Notes: generated from the letters alone by a model not told the origin. A stretch of DNA of 64,000 bases from Sulfurimonas paralvinellae (GCF_014905135.1 NZ_CP041406.1:1612001-1676000), one strand, 5' to 3'; shown: positions 29,983 to 39,060, counted from the stretch's first letter. Program-made: numbers and translations.

Positions 29983-31086
29983 CTAAAAATTTGAATTTTT
30001 TATAAAGTGTTCAAAAAGCTTTCTACTCATCTCTATGCGTGAGGCGAAACTGTTTTTAAGTGCCCTCTCTTTAACTGTATGATCGCCATCCCCATAAGGA
30101 CCAAAGCCATCTAGTGTCACCACTCCACAGGAACTGACAATATTTGCATCACTCACGCCACCGCGTTCTTCTGAAATAATTTGCTGTTGTGTAATCATTT
30201 CTATCTTATTTAGCAGTTCTAAGGACTTCTCAGATGTTTGCATTACATCTCGTTGTATCCCGCCGCTTAGTGTCGATGATGTTCCCTGTACATAGGAACG
30301 ATTGACTATTGCTTCAATTGTCTGCAATACCCTGTCTCGCTCTCCAGCACTTTTATATCGCAGCTCAAAGGTCATCCTTGCGTGAGGTGAAATTGTATTT
30401 GCACCTATGCCGCCTTCAATCTTTCCTACATTGACCGTTGTTCCCTTATCGAGATCCGTCAATGCAACAAGTTCCTGCAGTTTATAAGAGAGTTCCAAAT
30501 TTGCATCATGCCCGTCACTGTAATGATTACCTGCATGAGCGGCTTTGCCTTCAATATCAATGAAAAAAGTACCGACACCCTTACGCCCGGTGACAAGTTC
30601 CATGTTTCTGCCTGCCGCTTCATAAACGAAACAATAATCATATGCCGATGCCAATTCCTGCGTGAGGTATTTTGAATCATCACTGCCTGTCTCTTCATCG
30701 CTGACTAATAAGACATCTATATTTTCAATCTCAATATCACTGTTCTTTAGCTCACGCAAAGCCTCGATCAGGACAATATTGCCGCCCTTCATATCACAAA
30801 CACCCGGTCCATACACCCATTCTTCATCTTCAGTAAAGTATTCAAACTTACCGGGAGGAAAGACCGTATCTATATGGCCTAAAAGCAGTAATTTTGGATG
30901 ATTTTCTGTATGGGAGGAGGCATAATGACGATGATTCCCTATCGTTTCTCTTTGATATTGTGTAGTTCTAAAACCCAAAGATTCAAACCAGCCATCAAAA
31001 ATATTACCGACTGCGTCAACGCCTTCTTTGTTGTTTGTATATGAGTTGATTTCTATGACTTTTTTCAGGTCATCAAGGTAGTGCAT
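29983..31086 (-). CDS. M20 family metallopeptidase (glutamate carboxypeptidase-like)
   Basis: 367 residues. Dinuclear zinc ligands are visible: His in LLLGHIDTVFP, Asp in GPGVCDMKGG, the Glu-Glu of SDEETGSDDS (general base plus ligand), and a late His in GPYGDGDHTVKE. The lid domain carries GKAAHAGNHYSDGHDANLEL. The M20A pattern is close to carboxypeptidase G2, which removes C-terminal glutamate. It is first in the operon, followed by the ATP-grasp gene after 5 nt. Cytoplasmic, no signal peptide. Confidence 0.85.
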   Translation of the reverse strand: MHYLDDLKKVIEINSYTNNKEGVDAVGNIFDGWFESLGFRTTQYQRETIGNHRHYASSHTENHPKLLLLGHIDTVFPPGKFEYFTEDEEWVYGPGVCDMKGGNIVLIEALRELKNSDIEIENIDVLLVSDEETGSDDSKYLTQELASAYDYCFVYEAAGRNMELVTGRKGVGTFFIDIEGKAAHAGNHYSDGHDANLELSYKLQELVALTDLDKGTTVNVGKIEGGIGANTISPHARMTFELRYKSAGERDRVLQTIEAIVNRSYVQGTSSTLSGGIQRDVMQTSEKSLELLNKIEMITQQQIISEERGGVSDANIVSSCGVVTLDGFGPYGDGDHTVKERALKNSFASRIEMSRKLFEHFIKNSNF

Positions 31087-31212
31087 TTAGTATCCAAATT
31101 AGTATCTATTTTGGACAATTATACATGAATTAGATTTAAAGTTTATAAATGAAAGATATTTGTGAATTTAAAAAAGAGAAGGAGGTTTAGAAAAGTAAGA
31201 GACTTAGAAGAA

Positions 31213-31572
31213 TTATTTTCTTCTAAGTTCTTTAATACGAGCTTTTTTACCTGCAAGTGAACGTAGGTAGAATAGTTTCGCACGACGAACACGACCGCGA
31301 CGAATTACTTTAATCTCGTTGATTGAGTCAGAGTAAATTGGGAAAATTCTTTCAATACCAACACCGTTGGCTCCAATTTTACGTACTGTAATAGTTTGAC
31401 CAGTACCTTGACCACGTTTAGCAATACAAACACCCTCGTAATTTTGTACACGAGTTTTGTCGCCTTCTTTAATTGTTACTGCAAGATTTACAGTATCACC
31501 AGCACGAAAATCTGGAATGTTTTTCTCAGCGATTTGTGCTTTTTCAAAGTTTTCAATATACTTATTTCTCAT
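31213..31572 (-). CDS. rplS: Ribosomal protein L19
   Basis: Large-subunit protein at the 30S-50S interface. The 119 residues include [55 protein letters not shown] and the basic tail [15 protein letters not shown]. It ends the classical rpsP-khpA-rimM-trmD-rplS operon, 30 nt after trmD. Confidence 0.97.
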   Translation of the reverse strand: MRNKYIENFEKAQIAEKNIPDFRAGDTVNLAVTIKEGDKTRVQNYEGVCIAKRGQGTGQTITVRKIGANGVGIERIFPIYSDSINEIKVIRRGRVRRAKLFYLRSLAGKKARIKELRRK

Positions 31573-31602
31573 GAGAGTAAGTCCTTAATTTTATTTTATC
31601 TC

Positions 31603-32304
31603 TTACGATAAATGTTGTTCAGCTTTATGCTTTTTTAGCTCATTTGGTCTGAAATATTTTGTTTTACATTCAGACAAGGCTAATTTTAGTGAGCGAATTT
31701 TACTATGATTTCCCTTTAAGTATTCTGATGGAACACTTAAAGAGTCATATATTTTCGGTTTTGAAAAGCTTGGTGCTTCCAGAAGTGGCGTTTCAAAACT
31801 CTCAGTCTCCAAAGACTCAGCATTTCCAAGAACACCTTCTATATTTCTACTTGTTGCATCACAGATAACCAAGGAAGCAAGTTCACCTCCAGTTAAAATG
31901 TAATCACCAATAGAAAAAACTTCATCCGCATACTTTTCAATGACTCTCTCATCTATTCCCTCATAGCGTCCACTCACAAACGCTACATGAGATTTCTTTG
32001 CCAAACGTTTTGCATCATTTTGTACAAACGCTTTGGCAACCGGAGTCATAAAGACGATATGCACGTCTTCATCTCTGTTTTTCAAGTCATCCAGTGCATC
32101 AAACAGCGGTTGGGGATTCATAACCATCCCGGCCCCTCCGCCTACTGCAGTGTCATCGACTTTAAAATGTTTGTTTTTCGAGTAATCTCTCGGATTGCAA
32201 TAATCAATCTTCAAGATCCCTTTCTCTATTGCCCTTTTTAATATAGAGTCTTTAAAATAACCCTCTATCAAATTAGGAAAGAGTGTGACAAATGTGAACT
32301 GCAT
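31603..32304 (-). CDS. trmD: tRNA (guanine-N1)-methyltransferase
   Basis: Methylates G37 of tRNAs reading CNN codons, using SAM, which prevents frameshifting. The 233 residues have the SPOUT-knot motifs: PRDYSKNKHFKVDDTAVGGGAGMVM, YEGIDERVIEKYADEVFSIGDYILTGGELA (trefoil knot, SAM pocket). It abuts rimM without a gap. Confidence 0.97.
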   Translation of the reverse strand: MQFTFVTLFPNLIEGYFKDSILKRAIEKGILKIDYCNPRDYSKNKHFKVDDTAVGGGAGMVMNPQPLFDALDDLKNRDEDVHIVFMTPVAKAFVQNDAKRLAKKSHVAFVSGRYEGIDERVIEKYADEVFSIGDYILTGGELASLVICDATSRNIEGVLGNAESLETESFETPLLEAPSFSKPKIYDSLSVPSEYLKGNHSKIRSLKLALSECKTKYFRPNELKKHKAEQHLS

Positions 32305-32847
32305 TTAAGAAGCTTCGAGTATATCCATCGCACCACGCAACTCAATGCGTTTTGCGTCAATGTCTACGGCAACTTTAAACGGTTCATGAAAAGGAACCAA
32401 AAAACTCTTTGGCAATCCCTTGGCAACTAAAGAAGCATCGGTTACGATACTCAGATAGTTGCTGATGTTGATTCTCTCAACCTCTTTTACACGGCCGAGC
32501 AACTTACCATCTTCATACACATCACAATCTTCTAGATCAAAAAAGAAATATTCACCCTCATCAAGATGACAATTCTTCCTTGTCTCTTCATAGGTTGTGA
32601 ACAGCTTTGCATTCGTATATCTCTTTGCATCTTCCGGATTTGAGATATCGTTTATCTTTACCAGTCCACGCTCAAGATTAACATCACGCAGCGTCACTCT
32701 CTCTTTTTTGTTTATCAAAAATGATGCTCCAGATCGAAACTGCTCCGGAAAATCAGATTTGATATGCAGCTTCATATCGCCTTTTATCCCGACAGTTTTG
32801 CCGAGAGTTGCGATGTGAAGCAGCGGTTTTTTAGATTGGTTCGACAT
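32305..32847 (-). CDS. rimM: Ribosome maturation factor RimM
   Basis: Assists 30S head assembly by binding S19. The 180 residues have an N-terminal beta barrel (HIATLGKTVGIKGDMKLHI) and a C-terminal PRC-barrel (EYFFFDLEDCDVYEDGKLLGRVKEV, SFLVPFHEPFKVAVDIDAK). Its start overlaps khpA by 17 nt. Confidence 0.94.
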   Translation of the reverse strand: MSNQSKKPLLHIATLGKTVGIKGDMKLHIKSDFPEQFRSGASFLINKKERVTLRDVNLERGLVKINDISNPEDAKRYTNAKLFTTYEETRKNCHLDEGEYFFFDLEDCDVYEDGKLLGRVKEVERINISNYLSIVTDASLVAKGLPKSFLVPFHEPFKVAVDIDAKRIELRGAMDILEAS

Positions 32848-33067
32848 TGATTCTATAACTCACACCATCTTTAGCTTTACAGCCTGAGATGACAGTTTTT
32901 ATAGCACCTATCATCTTCCCGCTCTTACCGATCAGTTTGCCGATATCCGCCTGATTGGCATAGAGAACTATCTCTGTTATTTCGTCGCCCTCTTGAACTT
33001 CAACTCTAATATCATCAGGGTTCGATGCTATCAGTCTTGCAAATTGTGCGACAAAATCAGCAATCAT
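32831..33067 (-). CDS. khpA: KH-domain RNA-binding protein
   Basis: A 78-residue single KH domain with the GxxG loop IGKSGKMIGAIKTVI. Members (KhpA/YlqC) bind RNA, usually with KhpB/Jag, and sit between rpsP and rimM in many bacteria, as here. It overlaps rimM by 17 nt and starts 2 nt after the rpsP stop. Confidence 0.9.
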   Translation of the reverse strand: MIADFVAQFARLIASNPDDIRVEVQEGDEITEIVLYANQADIGKLIGKSGKMIGAIKTVISGCKAKDGVSYRINVEPI

Positions 33068-33069
33068 GA

Positions 33070-33291
33070 TTAGCGACCAGTAATCTTTTTAACACGGTCA
33101 CTCATTTGAGCACCGACACCTAGCCAATAATCAACTCTTTCATTATCAACTTGAAGTTCTTTTGTCATCGGGTTGTAGTAACCGATAAGTTCAATCCAAC
33201 CACCATCTCTACGTTTACGGCTGTCTGTTACCGCGATACGGTAAAATGGACGTTTTTTTCTTCCCATACGAGTAAGTCTAATTACTGTCAT
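33070..33291 (-). CDS. rpsP: Ribosomal protein S16
   Basis: A 73-residue small-subunit protein: [39 protein letters not shown] is the family signature. First gene of the ribosomal/tRNA-modification operon. It is preceded by a structured 260-bp spacer after ffh that may act as leader. Confidence 0.97.
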   Translation of the reverse strand: MTVIRLTRMGRKKRPFYRIAVTDSRKRRDGGWIELIGYYNPMTKELQVDNERVDYWLGVGAQMSDRVKKITGR

Positions 33292-33318
33292 TTAATTTCC
33301 TGTTTTTAATTTTACCTA

Positions 33319-33507
33319 TTACTGGTTAAATCTGTGCAGTTGCTATAAAGTTTGTAAGAACATTGTGGGAAGAATAGAATGCAGTATAAATAGATATTTA
33401 TAAATTTTAAGCTTCCCTCTTACCATCTCTATAGTTGGATGTACACATTTAACCAGTAAACAGGCTAAGAATCTTCTTATCACAGAGGTATTGTTTAAGA
33501 AGATTTT
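33319..33507. ncRNA. Structured RNA or leader candidate between ffh and rpsP
   Basis: Arms of five helices nest in order: TTACTGGTTAAAT/ATTTAACCAGTAA (33319-33331 with 33447-33459), CTATA/TATAG (33343-33347, 33430-33434), GTAAGA/TCTTAC (33354-33359, 33418-33423), GGGAAG/CTTCCC (33367-33372, 33412-33417) and TATAAAT/ATTTATA (33385-33391, 33396-33402). A further hairpin AATCTTCTTA/TAAGAAGATT lies at about 33470-33505. I do not recognise it, and it lacks the SRP RNA apical motif. It could be an S16-operon leader, an ffh 3' element or a separate RNA. Strand is not certain; minus fits the neighbours. Confidence 0.5.
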
Positions 33508-33551
33508 AATTTCGTCGGAATTATATCCAAATAATTCTTAAATTACAAAGA

Positions 33552-34907
33552 TTATCTAGGTAATCCGCCAAGTCCTCCAGGACCACCGGCTTGTCCCATC
33601 ATAGATTGCAGCTGTTTCATGCCATTTTTACCAGAGAATTTTTTCGCCATTTTTCCGGCATTTTTGAACTGTTTTATCATACGGTTGATATCAACAATAT
33701 CGAGTCCACACCCTTTTGCGATTCTCTGTTTGCGTGAGTTATTTAAAAGATCCGGGTCTTCTCGCTCTTTTGGCGTCATTGAACTGACCATTGCTTTGAT
33801 GTTCTTAAGCTCACCCGAATTCTCAAAATCAAAATCTTTGATAGCTTTGGACATATTTCCCATACCTGGGATCATTCCCATGATTGAGCTCATAGAACCC
33901 ATCTTTTTCATCTGTTCCATCTGTTCCAAAAAGTCATTGAAATTGAATTTCCCTTTTTGGATCTTTTTCGTCAGTTTCTTCGCCTGCTTTTCATCGATGA
34001 CATTGGTAACTTTTTCGGCCAGCCCTTCGACATCACCAAACCCCATCAAACGATTGACAATACGCTCAGGTAAGAAGACCTCGAGATCTTCCATCTTTTC
34101 ACCCAGACCTATAAAACGCAGTGGTACCTGAACTTGTGATGAAAGACCAAGTGCAACACCGCCTTTGGCATCACCGTCATATTTTGAAAGAATCACACCA
34201 TCAATGCCGATTTTTTCTTTAAAGGTAGTTGCCGTTCGAACAGCATCCTGACCCGTCAAAGAATCTGCTACATAAAATATCTCATCGGGATTTGCCGCTT
34301 TTTTAACATTTTCAAGCTCTTGCATCAACTCATCATCGATTGCCAAACGTCCTGCCGTATCTATCAGAACAACATCGAATATTTTAGAGTTTGCATATTC
34401 AAGAGCGGATTTAACGACATCCACAGGGTTTTTGGTAGCTTCATCTTCGTAAAGTTCAACTTCTATCTGTTGTGTAATCTGGCGCAATTGTTCTACCGCT
34501 GCAAGACGCTGCAGGTCAGCTGCGACAATAAGCACTTTCTTGCCTTTATTTTTCAGATATGTCGCCAGTTTTCCTGTAGTGGTCGTTTTACCCGAACCCT
34601 GCAGACCTGTCATCAAAATAACGGTCGGAGGATTTGGAGCGAAGACGAAACCTTTATTTCCACCAACATCCAAAAGTTCGTTCAATGTCTCACGCAGAGC
34701 ATTTAAAAATTGGTCTTTCCCTATTCCGGCCGCTTTTGTTTTAAGCTCGACCTGTTGAATAAGTTCTTTAACGACCTTATGATTTACATCCGCTTTGAGC
34801 AAATTCTTTTTAAGTTCCGTCAATGCTTTTGAAAGTGCTTTTGCATCATCATGAAAGCGAATCTTCTTTATTGCATTTGTAAACGAGTCTGTTAAAGTGC
34901 CAAACAT
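33552..34907 (-). CDS. ffh: Signal recognition particle protein Ffh
   Basis: GTPase that binds signal peptides with SRP RNA and targets ribosomes to the membrane. The 451 residues show the N domain, G domain (GLQGSGKTTTTGKLA, VLIDTAGRLAIDDELM, SKYDGDAKGG) and the Met-rich M domain (QMKKMGSMSSIMGMIPGMGNM; SRKQRIAKGCGLDIVDINRMIKQF for RNA binding). Complete. It precedes the rpsP group on the same strand. Confidence 0.97.
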   Translation of the reverse strand: MFGTLTDSFTNAIKKIRFHDDAKALSKALTELKKNLLKADVNHKVVKELIQQVELKTKAAGIGKDQFLNALRETLNELLDVGGNKGFVFAPNPPTVILMTGLQGSGKTTTTGKLATYLKNKGKKVLIVAADLQRLAAVEQLRQITQQIEVELYEDEATKNPVDVVKSALEYANSKIFDVVLIDTAGRLAIDDELMQELENVKKAANPDEIFYVADSLTGQDAVRTATTFKEKIGIDGVILSKYDGDAKGGVALGLSSQVQVPLRFIGLGEKMEDLEVFLPERIVNRLMGFGDVEGLAEKVTNVIDEKQAKKLTKKIQKGKFNFNDFLEQMEQMKKMGSMSSIMGMIPGMGNMSKAIKDFDFENSGELKNIKAMVSSMTPKEREDPDLLNNSRKQRIAKGCGLDIVDINRMIKQFKNAGKMAKKFSGKNGMKQLQSMMGQAGGPGGLGGLPR

Positions 34908-34957
34908 TCACATACCTTTTTAATTATATAAATTTTCTCGAATTGTAACGAAGTTTT

Positions 34958-35692
34958 TTATTCAAACGTCTTAAACGCTTTTGGTTCAGGCGCTACAAAC
35001 TCCATACCAAGAAGTCTCACTTTATGTGCATGCAGCATTACCCGCTTGGCACGACGTCCTCCATACTGTTCATCCCCTATGATAGGATGTTCAATATATC
35101 TTGCATGTACACGGATCTGGTGTGTTCTTCCGTGATGAATAATAACTTTTACCTTTGTCTTTTTCGCACTGACGATATCCGGAAAGAATTCCGTTCTTGC
35201 CGGTTTTCCTTTTGGAGAGACATTCGAGGTGGCACGATTGTTTCTCTTCTGCGTGAGAATTGGTTTATCCACTTCTATCGGCTCAGTCATAATCCCCTCA
35301 ACCCATGCAATATACTCTTTGTAAACCTTATCCTGTGCAAACTCTTTAATGGCTTTTTCACGGAATTCTTCATTTTTTACAAGCATAAGCACACCGCTAG
35401 TCTCACGGTCAAGTCTGTGCAAAAGTCTTGCACCTTTAAATTGACGTTCGATCTCATCGGAATTCACATAAGCCGGTTTATCGATGACAATAATGTCATC
35501 ATTTTCAAAGATAGGTTTTGCCTTCTCGACTTTCTCTACTCGAAAGATCGTGCGTTCATCAATCTCGCCACGGGCGATCATCACTTTCTTGTTCCCTACA
35601 TAGACAAGTCCTCTGTCTATCATAGATTTTGCAGCAGAGTTTGAAATCCCCTCTTGTGCTGCCAATAATTTATATGCTTTTTCTGTTGCCAT
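34958..35692 (-). CDS. RluA-family pseudouridine synthase with S4 domain
   Basis: 244 residues: N-terminal S4-like RNA-binding domain (SNSAAKSMIDRGLVYVGNKKV), then the RluA catalytic core with ARLLHRLDRETSGVLML holding the catalytic Asp, and HHGRTHQIRVHARYIEHPIIGDEQYGG. Members modify uridines in 23S rRNA or tRNA; the site cannot be told. It is 13 nt downstream of waaA, matching Helicobacter gene order. Confidence 0.85.
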   Translation of the reverse strand: MATEKAYKLLAAQEGISNSAAKSMIDRGLVYVGNKKVMIARGEIDERTIFRVEKVEKAKPIFENDDIIVIDKPAYVNSDEIERQFKGARLLHRLDRETSGVLMLVKNEEFREKAIKEFAQDKVYKEYIAWVEGIMTEPIEVDKPILTQKRNNRATSNVSPKGKPARTEFFPDIVSAKKTKVKVIIHHGRTHQIRVHARYIEHPIIGDEQYGGRRAKRVMLHAHKVRLLGMEFVAPEPKAFKTFE

Positions 35693-35704
35693 AAAATTCT
35701 TCCT

Positions 35705-36883
35705 TTATTTCATATATTCTTTTATTTTTTGAACCACCGGTTCTAGATCTATCGTCTCTTCCACCATCGAAGGCGGCAGTTCTTTTGTTTGTTTCAGTGC
35801 TGCTGCAATCTCATCAGGCTCTACATACTGCACATGATGCACATACTTAAAAAGCTCTTTTTGGTGAAAAAAATGTTTTCCCGTAATGATTTTACAACCA
35901 AAATATGCCGGTTCAAGCGGATTGTGTCCGCCCACATCCTCTCGAAAAGCACCGCCTAATATAGCCACATCGCTCACAGCATAAATGTTATTCAGCTCGC
36001 CCATCATGTCAACAAGTATCAGATCACTTCCAAAATCCTGCGTGAGAGAGAATTTCTCTAATGTTAACGAATGTTCACCTGCATATTTCTGCATTACTTC
36101 ATAAACACTCGCAAAACGTTCCGGATGCCGCGGTACAACAACAAGCTTTGCGTGAGGCATATGCTTTTTATATGCAATAAATGCTTTTAATACGGCATCT
36201 TCTTCATCCGGATGCGTCGAACCGGCGACAATGAGTTCACTCTTTTGAGGTTTTACATAACTTTTCGTCTTTTTTATCTCACCGGCAAGTTTTATATTGC
36301 CGATGACTTCAATATTTTTCGCACCAAGTGCTAAAAATCTGTTCTTATCCACTTCGCTCTGCACATAGATGATCTCCACTTTTTCAAGCAGTTTTTTATA
36401 AAACCATGCAAATTTCAGATATTTATCGACACTTTTATCAGATATGCGGGCATTGAGTAAAATGACCTTTGCACCTCTGGCATTAGCTACACGAAAAAGC
36501 AAATACCAAAACTCAGCCTCCAAAACGACAAGTACCTTCTCCCGATGTATCCAAAAAGGCAGATGCATCTCATACGGCAGATAGCGCACCTCGGCATCAT
36601 ACTTCTTTGCTTCGGCATGTCCTGTATGCGTAATGGTAGATATACAGACCTCTTGCGATGAGAACTTTTGAAGTAGTGGTTTTAATGCTCTTGCTTCACC
36701 AAGTGAGCAGACATGAAACCATAAAGCATCCAGATGTTGAAAAGGAGGATTTCTAAAAAGAAAAAATCTTGCAGGAATCGACTCTCGATACTTTTTCTTA
36801 AAAGATAAAAGTATCAAAAGCGGAAGCGCTATGATAAAAAGCGCGATACTTAAAAGAAAGTAGAAAACACTAAAGAGGCTCAA
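35705..36883 (-). CDS. waaA: 3-deoxy-D-manno-octulosonic acid (Kdo) transferase
   Basis: Transfers Kdo from CMP-Kdo to lipid A precursor at the inner membrane; essential for LPS. The 392 residues have an N-terminal membrane segment (FYFLLSIALFIIALPLLILLSF), DALWFHVCSLGEARA, the GT-B C-terminal domain with VIGNIKLA, IVAGSTHPDEEDAVL, VVVPRHPERF and LGGAFREDVGGHNPLEPAYFG. All are family signatures. It adjoins the zinc-ribbon gene by 3 nt. Confidence 0.95.
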   Translation of the reverse strand: MSLFSVFYFLLSIALFIIALPLLILLSFKKKYRESIPARFFLFRNPPFQHLDALWFHVCSLGEARALKPLLQKFSSQEVCISTITHTGHAEAKKYDAEVRYLPYEMHLPFWIHREKVLVVLEAEFWYLLFRVANARGAKVILLNARISDKSVDKYLKFAWFYKKLLEKVEIIYVQSEVDKNRFLALGAKNIEVIGNIKLAGEIKKTKSYVKPQKSELIVAGSTHPDEEDAVLKAFIAYKKHMPHAKLVVVPRHPERFASVYEVMQKYAGEHSLTLEKFSLTQDFGSDLILVDMMGELNNIYAVSDVAILGGAFREDVGGHNPLEPAYFGCKIITGKHFFHQKELFKYVHHVQYVEPDEIAAALKQTKELPPSMVEETIDLEPVVQKIKEYMK

Positions 36884-36886
36884 AGC

Positions 36887-37600
36887 CTACTCTTCGCTGG
36901 CTTTCACGTACAAAATACGTCCACAATGAGGACATGTAGTTATATCTTCACCTTTAATGACATCAGCATACACTTTATCGCCGATAACCATATGGCAACC
37001 CATACATGCTTGATCCTCTACAGGAACTACCGTTGTATTTTTTGCCCATCTACGGATCTTTTGATAGAACGCCAAACCTTTTTGGTTGATGTCAGCCAAA
37101 AGTTTCTCTTTTTTCTTGAAAACTTCCTGACGCTCTTTGTTAATCTCTTCAAGTTTTGCATCAACCTCAGCTTTTACGCTTTCTAGGCTTGACTGCAGTT
37201 CTTCAAGTTTAGCACTTGCCGCTTCAATCTGCTCTTTTTTTGCTTCGATGATCTTCTCAAGTCTTTCGATCTCTTCATTTGCAAATGTGATCTGCTCTTT
37301 TGCAATTTCTTCTTCGAGTTGCAGAGATTTCATCTCACGTTCAGTCTTAACTTCTGAAGATTTTTTAGCGTTTTCTTCTAATTTTGCAGAGAGTTCTGCA
37401 AGGTGAAGTTCATTTTTCGCTTTTTTTACTTCTTCTTCTTTAATTTCATTTGTTAAATTTTCAATATCTGACTCAATACTCTTCGTTTTTGCAAGGGCTG
37501 CTTCATATTTTGAGTTTGCTTCTTCTATCTGAGGCTCAAACGCATCTATCTCTTTATCTACGATAGAGAGATCAATTAGTTGCTTTAAGTGCTTGTTCAT
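36887..37600 (-). CDS. Coiled-coil zinc-ribbon protein (FlgZ/HP0958-like)
   Basis: 237 residues: a long antiparallel coiled coil (about 10-175) and a C4 zinc ribbon with CMGCHMVIGDKVYADV and TTCPHCGRILYV. H. pylori HP0958 has this plan and stabilises RpoN and binds flagellin mRNA, linking it to flagellar assembly. The order waaA, this gene and nif3-like is the same as in Helicobacter. Flagellar role here is inferred from orthology. Confidence 0.85.
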   Translation of the reverse strand: MNKHLKQLIDLSIVDKEIDAFEPQIEEANSKYEAALAKTKSIESDIENLTNEIKEEEVKKAKNELHLAELSAKLEENAKKSSEVKTEREMKSLQLEEEIAKEQITFANEEIERLEKIIEAKKEQIEAASAKLEELQSSLESVKAEVDAKLEEINKERQEVFKKKEKLLADINQKGLAFYQKIRRWAKNTTVVPVEDQACMGCHMVIGDKVYADVIKGEDITTCPHCGRILYVKASEE

Positions 37601-37648
37601 TGGAGTCCTTTGGGGTTTTACTGTGATCCATTATGCTCATACATATGA

Positions 37649-38371
37649 TTAAATATAGGTGAATGGATTTTCTGATGACGCAATTATAACTTTTAAACCT
37701 AAATTTTTCAAATACTTTTGTAAAATTTGGGCAAAAAAGCGTTCACTTTCATAATGTCCGATGTCAATTACAGAAAGATTTATACTTTTTGCTTCCATTG
37801 CATCATGATATTTTACATCCCCTGTCAAAAAACAATCAGCACTCAGACTGCGCATTAAAGAACAGCCACTTCCGGTAGTGAGTGCTGCTCTTTTTACAAA
37901 CGAGTTCGCTTTAACACATCTTGCGTGAGGCAGACCAAAAGCCGCAGCAACTTTTTTTGCAAAGCTGTCAAAATCTTCATTCACATCAAGGTAAGCCACA
38001 AAACCATCTTTTTCGGCAATCTCATAACCTAAGATTTCCATTGCGACATAATCGTTAAGATGCGTCTGGTCAAAGTTCGTATGCATTGCGATATTTGAGA
38101 TGTTTTTCTTTATCATCTTATGCAGTAGATTTGCCGGGTATTTTGAAAATTCCAACTGCTTGAGACCGCCAAAGATAATGGGATGATGTGTAATCAGCAA
38201 CGTCCCCTCTTCCAAAGAGTCTATCAACTCTTCATCCACATCGATACTCAAAGCCACGGTCGTAATGTCTGTTTTAAAGTCCCCGACCAAGAGTCCTGAA
38301 TTATCCCAAGACTCTTGCATCTCAAAAGGAGAGAGTTCGTTCAGGTACTCATATATCTCTAAGATTTTCAT
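37649..38371 (-). CDS. Nif3-like dinuclear metal-centre protein
   Basis: 240 residues of the Nif3/YbgI family. Metal ligands are visible in LITHHPIIFGG, AMHTNFDQTH and VIDIGHYESERF; the N-terminus QESWDNSGLLVGD is characteristic. The family is widespread, sometimes labelled GTP cyclohydrolase type 2, but its cellular role is unsettled. It overlaps the TPR gene by 4 nt. Confidence 0.88.
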   Translation of the reverse strand: MKILEIYEYLNELSPFEMQESWDNSGLLVGDFKTDITTVALSIDVDEELIDSLEEGTLLITHHPIIFGGLKQLEFSKYPANLLHKMIKKNISNIAMHTNFDQTHLNDYVAMEILGYEIAEKDGFVAYLDVNEDFDSFAKKVAAAFGLPHARCVKANSFVKRAALTTGSGCSLMRSLSADCFLTGDVKYHDAMEAKSINLSVIDIGHYESERFFAQILQKYLKNLGLKVIIASSENPFTYI

Positions 38372-38955
38372 TGTTGCTCCTCTAATTTTTCAAGTTCTTC
38401 TTTGGCCTCTGTAAAATCAGCATCAAGTTCAAGCGCTTTTTTATACATCTCTTTTGCTTCATCGAAATGTTTCATATCGACAAGTAAATTACCATAGTTA
38501 TAATAGGTTATCGGATTTTTATCATCGAGTTCAAGTGATGCATTGAGATGATTTTTCGCACTCGCAAACTCACCCATTTTTCGATAAAGTGACGCCATAG
38601 CCTGATGAATGGCAGTGGAGTTCGGGTCAAGTTCAAGTGCCTCTTTATAGTATTCTATTGCTTCATCATTACGTTCTTGCTGCATTAAAGCATATCCCAT
38701 TTTAAAAAGAGTATCTGCATCTTTTGGCGATTTTATATTGACTTCAGAGTAGATAGCGAGTGCTTTTTGGTAGTCACCCTTTTGCATCGCTTCATCACCG
38801 CTTTGGATAAGCGCAGAAGCATCAAAAGTAGAAAAAGCATCAGCACTTCTATCACCTTGATTTTCTGTTGGATCCTGTAATGTTTGAATGTGTTCATAAA
38901 TTTTATAGGCAAAAAATGCCGATGCGCCAAGCATCAAAAGTTGAAAAAGTGTCAC
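38368..38955 (-). CDS. TPR-repeat membrane-anchored protein
   Basis: 195 residues: an N-terminal hydrophobic anchor (MTLFQLLMLGASAFFAYKIY), a short linker, then at least three TPR units (GDYQKALAIYSEVNIKSPKDADTLFKMG, NDEAIEYYKEALELDPNSTAIHQAM, FDEAKEMYKKALELDADFTEAKEEL). TPRs mediate protein contacts; partner unknown. It is linked to the nif3-like gene by a 4-nt overlap. Confidence 0.8.
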   Translation of the reverse strand: MTLFQLLMLGASAFFAYKIYEHIQTLQDPTENQGDRSADAFSTFDASALIQSGDEAMQKGDYQKALAIYSEVNIKSPKDADTLFKMGYALMQQERNDEAIEYYKEALELDPNSTAIHQAMASLYRKMGEFASAKNHLNASLELDDKNPITYYNYGNLLVDMKHFDEAKEMYKKALELDADFTEAKEELEKLEEQQ

Positions 38956-38983
38956 TAATTATTCTCCTGTCTATAGTTACTAA

Positions 38984-39060
38984 GACTTTCCAAAAGATGC
39001 TTTTACGAGGACAAATCCTCCCGATGGTCTGAGCCTCTACAAAGTATCTTTTGGAAAGTC
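38984..39060 (-). terminator. Perfect 15-bp inverted repeat at the end of the M23 gene
   Basis: GACTTTCCAAAAGAT (38984-38998) and ATCTTTTGGAAAGTC (39046-39060) pair exactly. The inner GAGGA/TCCTC hairpin lies at about 39006-39019. The right arm is inside the last codons (DFPKDTL) of the peptidase gene. There is no U-run on either side, so it is not a standard terminator. An attenuator, mRNA-stability or processing element are alternatives. Confidence 0.45.

Noticed and set aside
33319-33459. SRP (4.5S) RNA next to ffh
   Set aside because: No GGAA-type apical loop with the conserved AGCAG side; apical stem is pure A/T.
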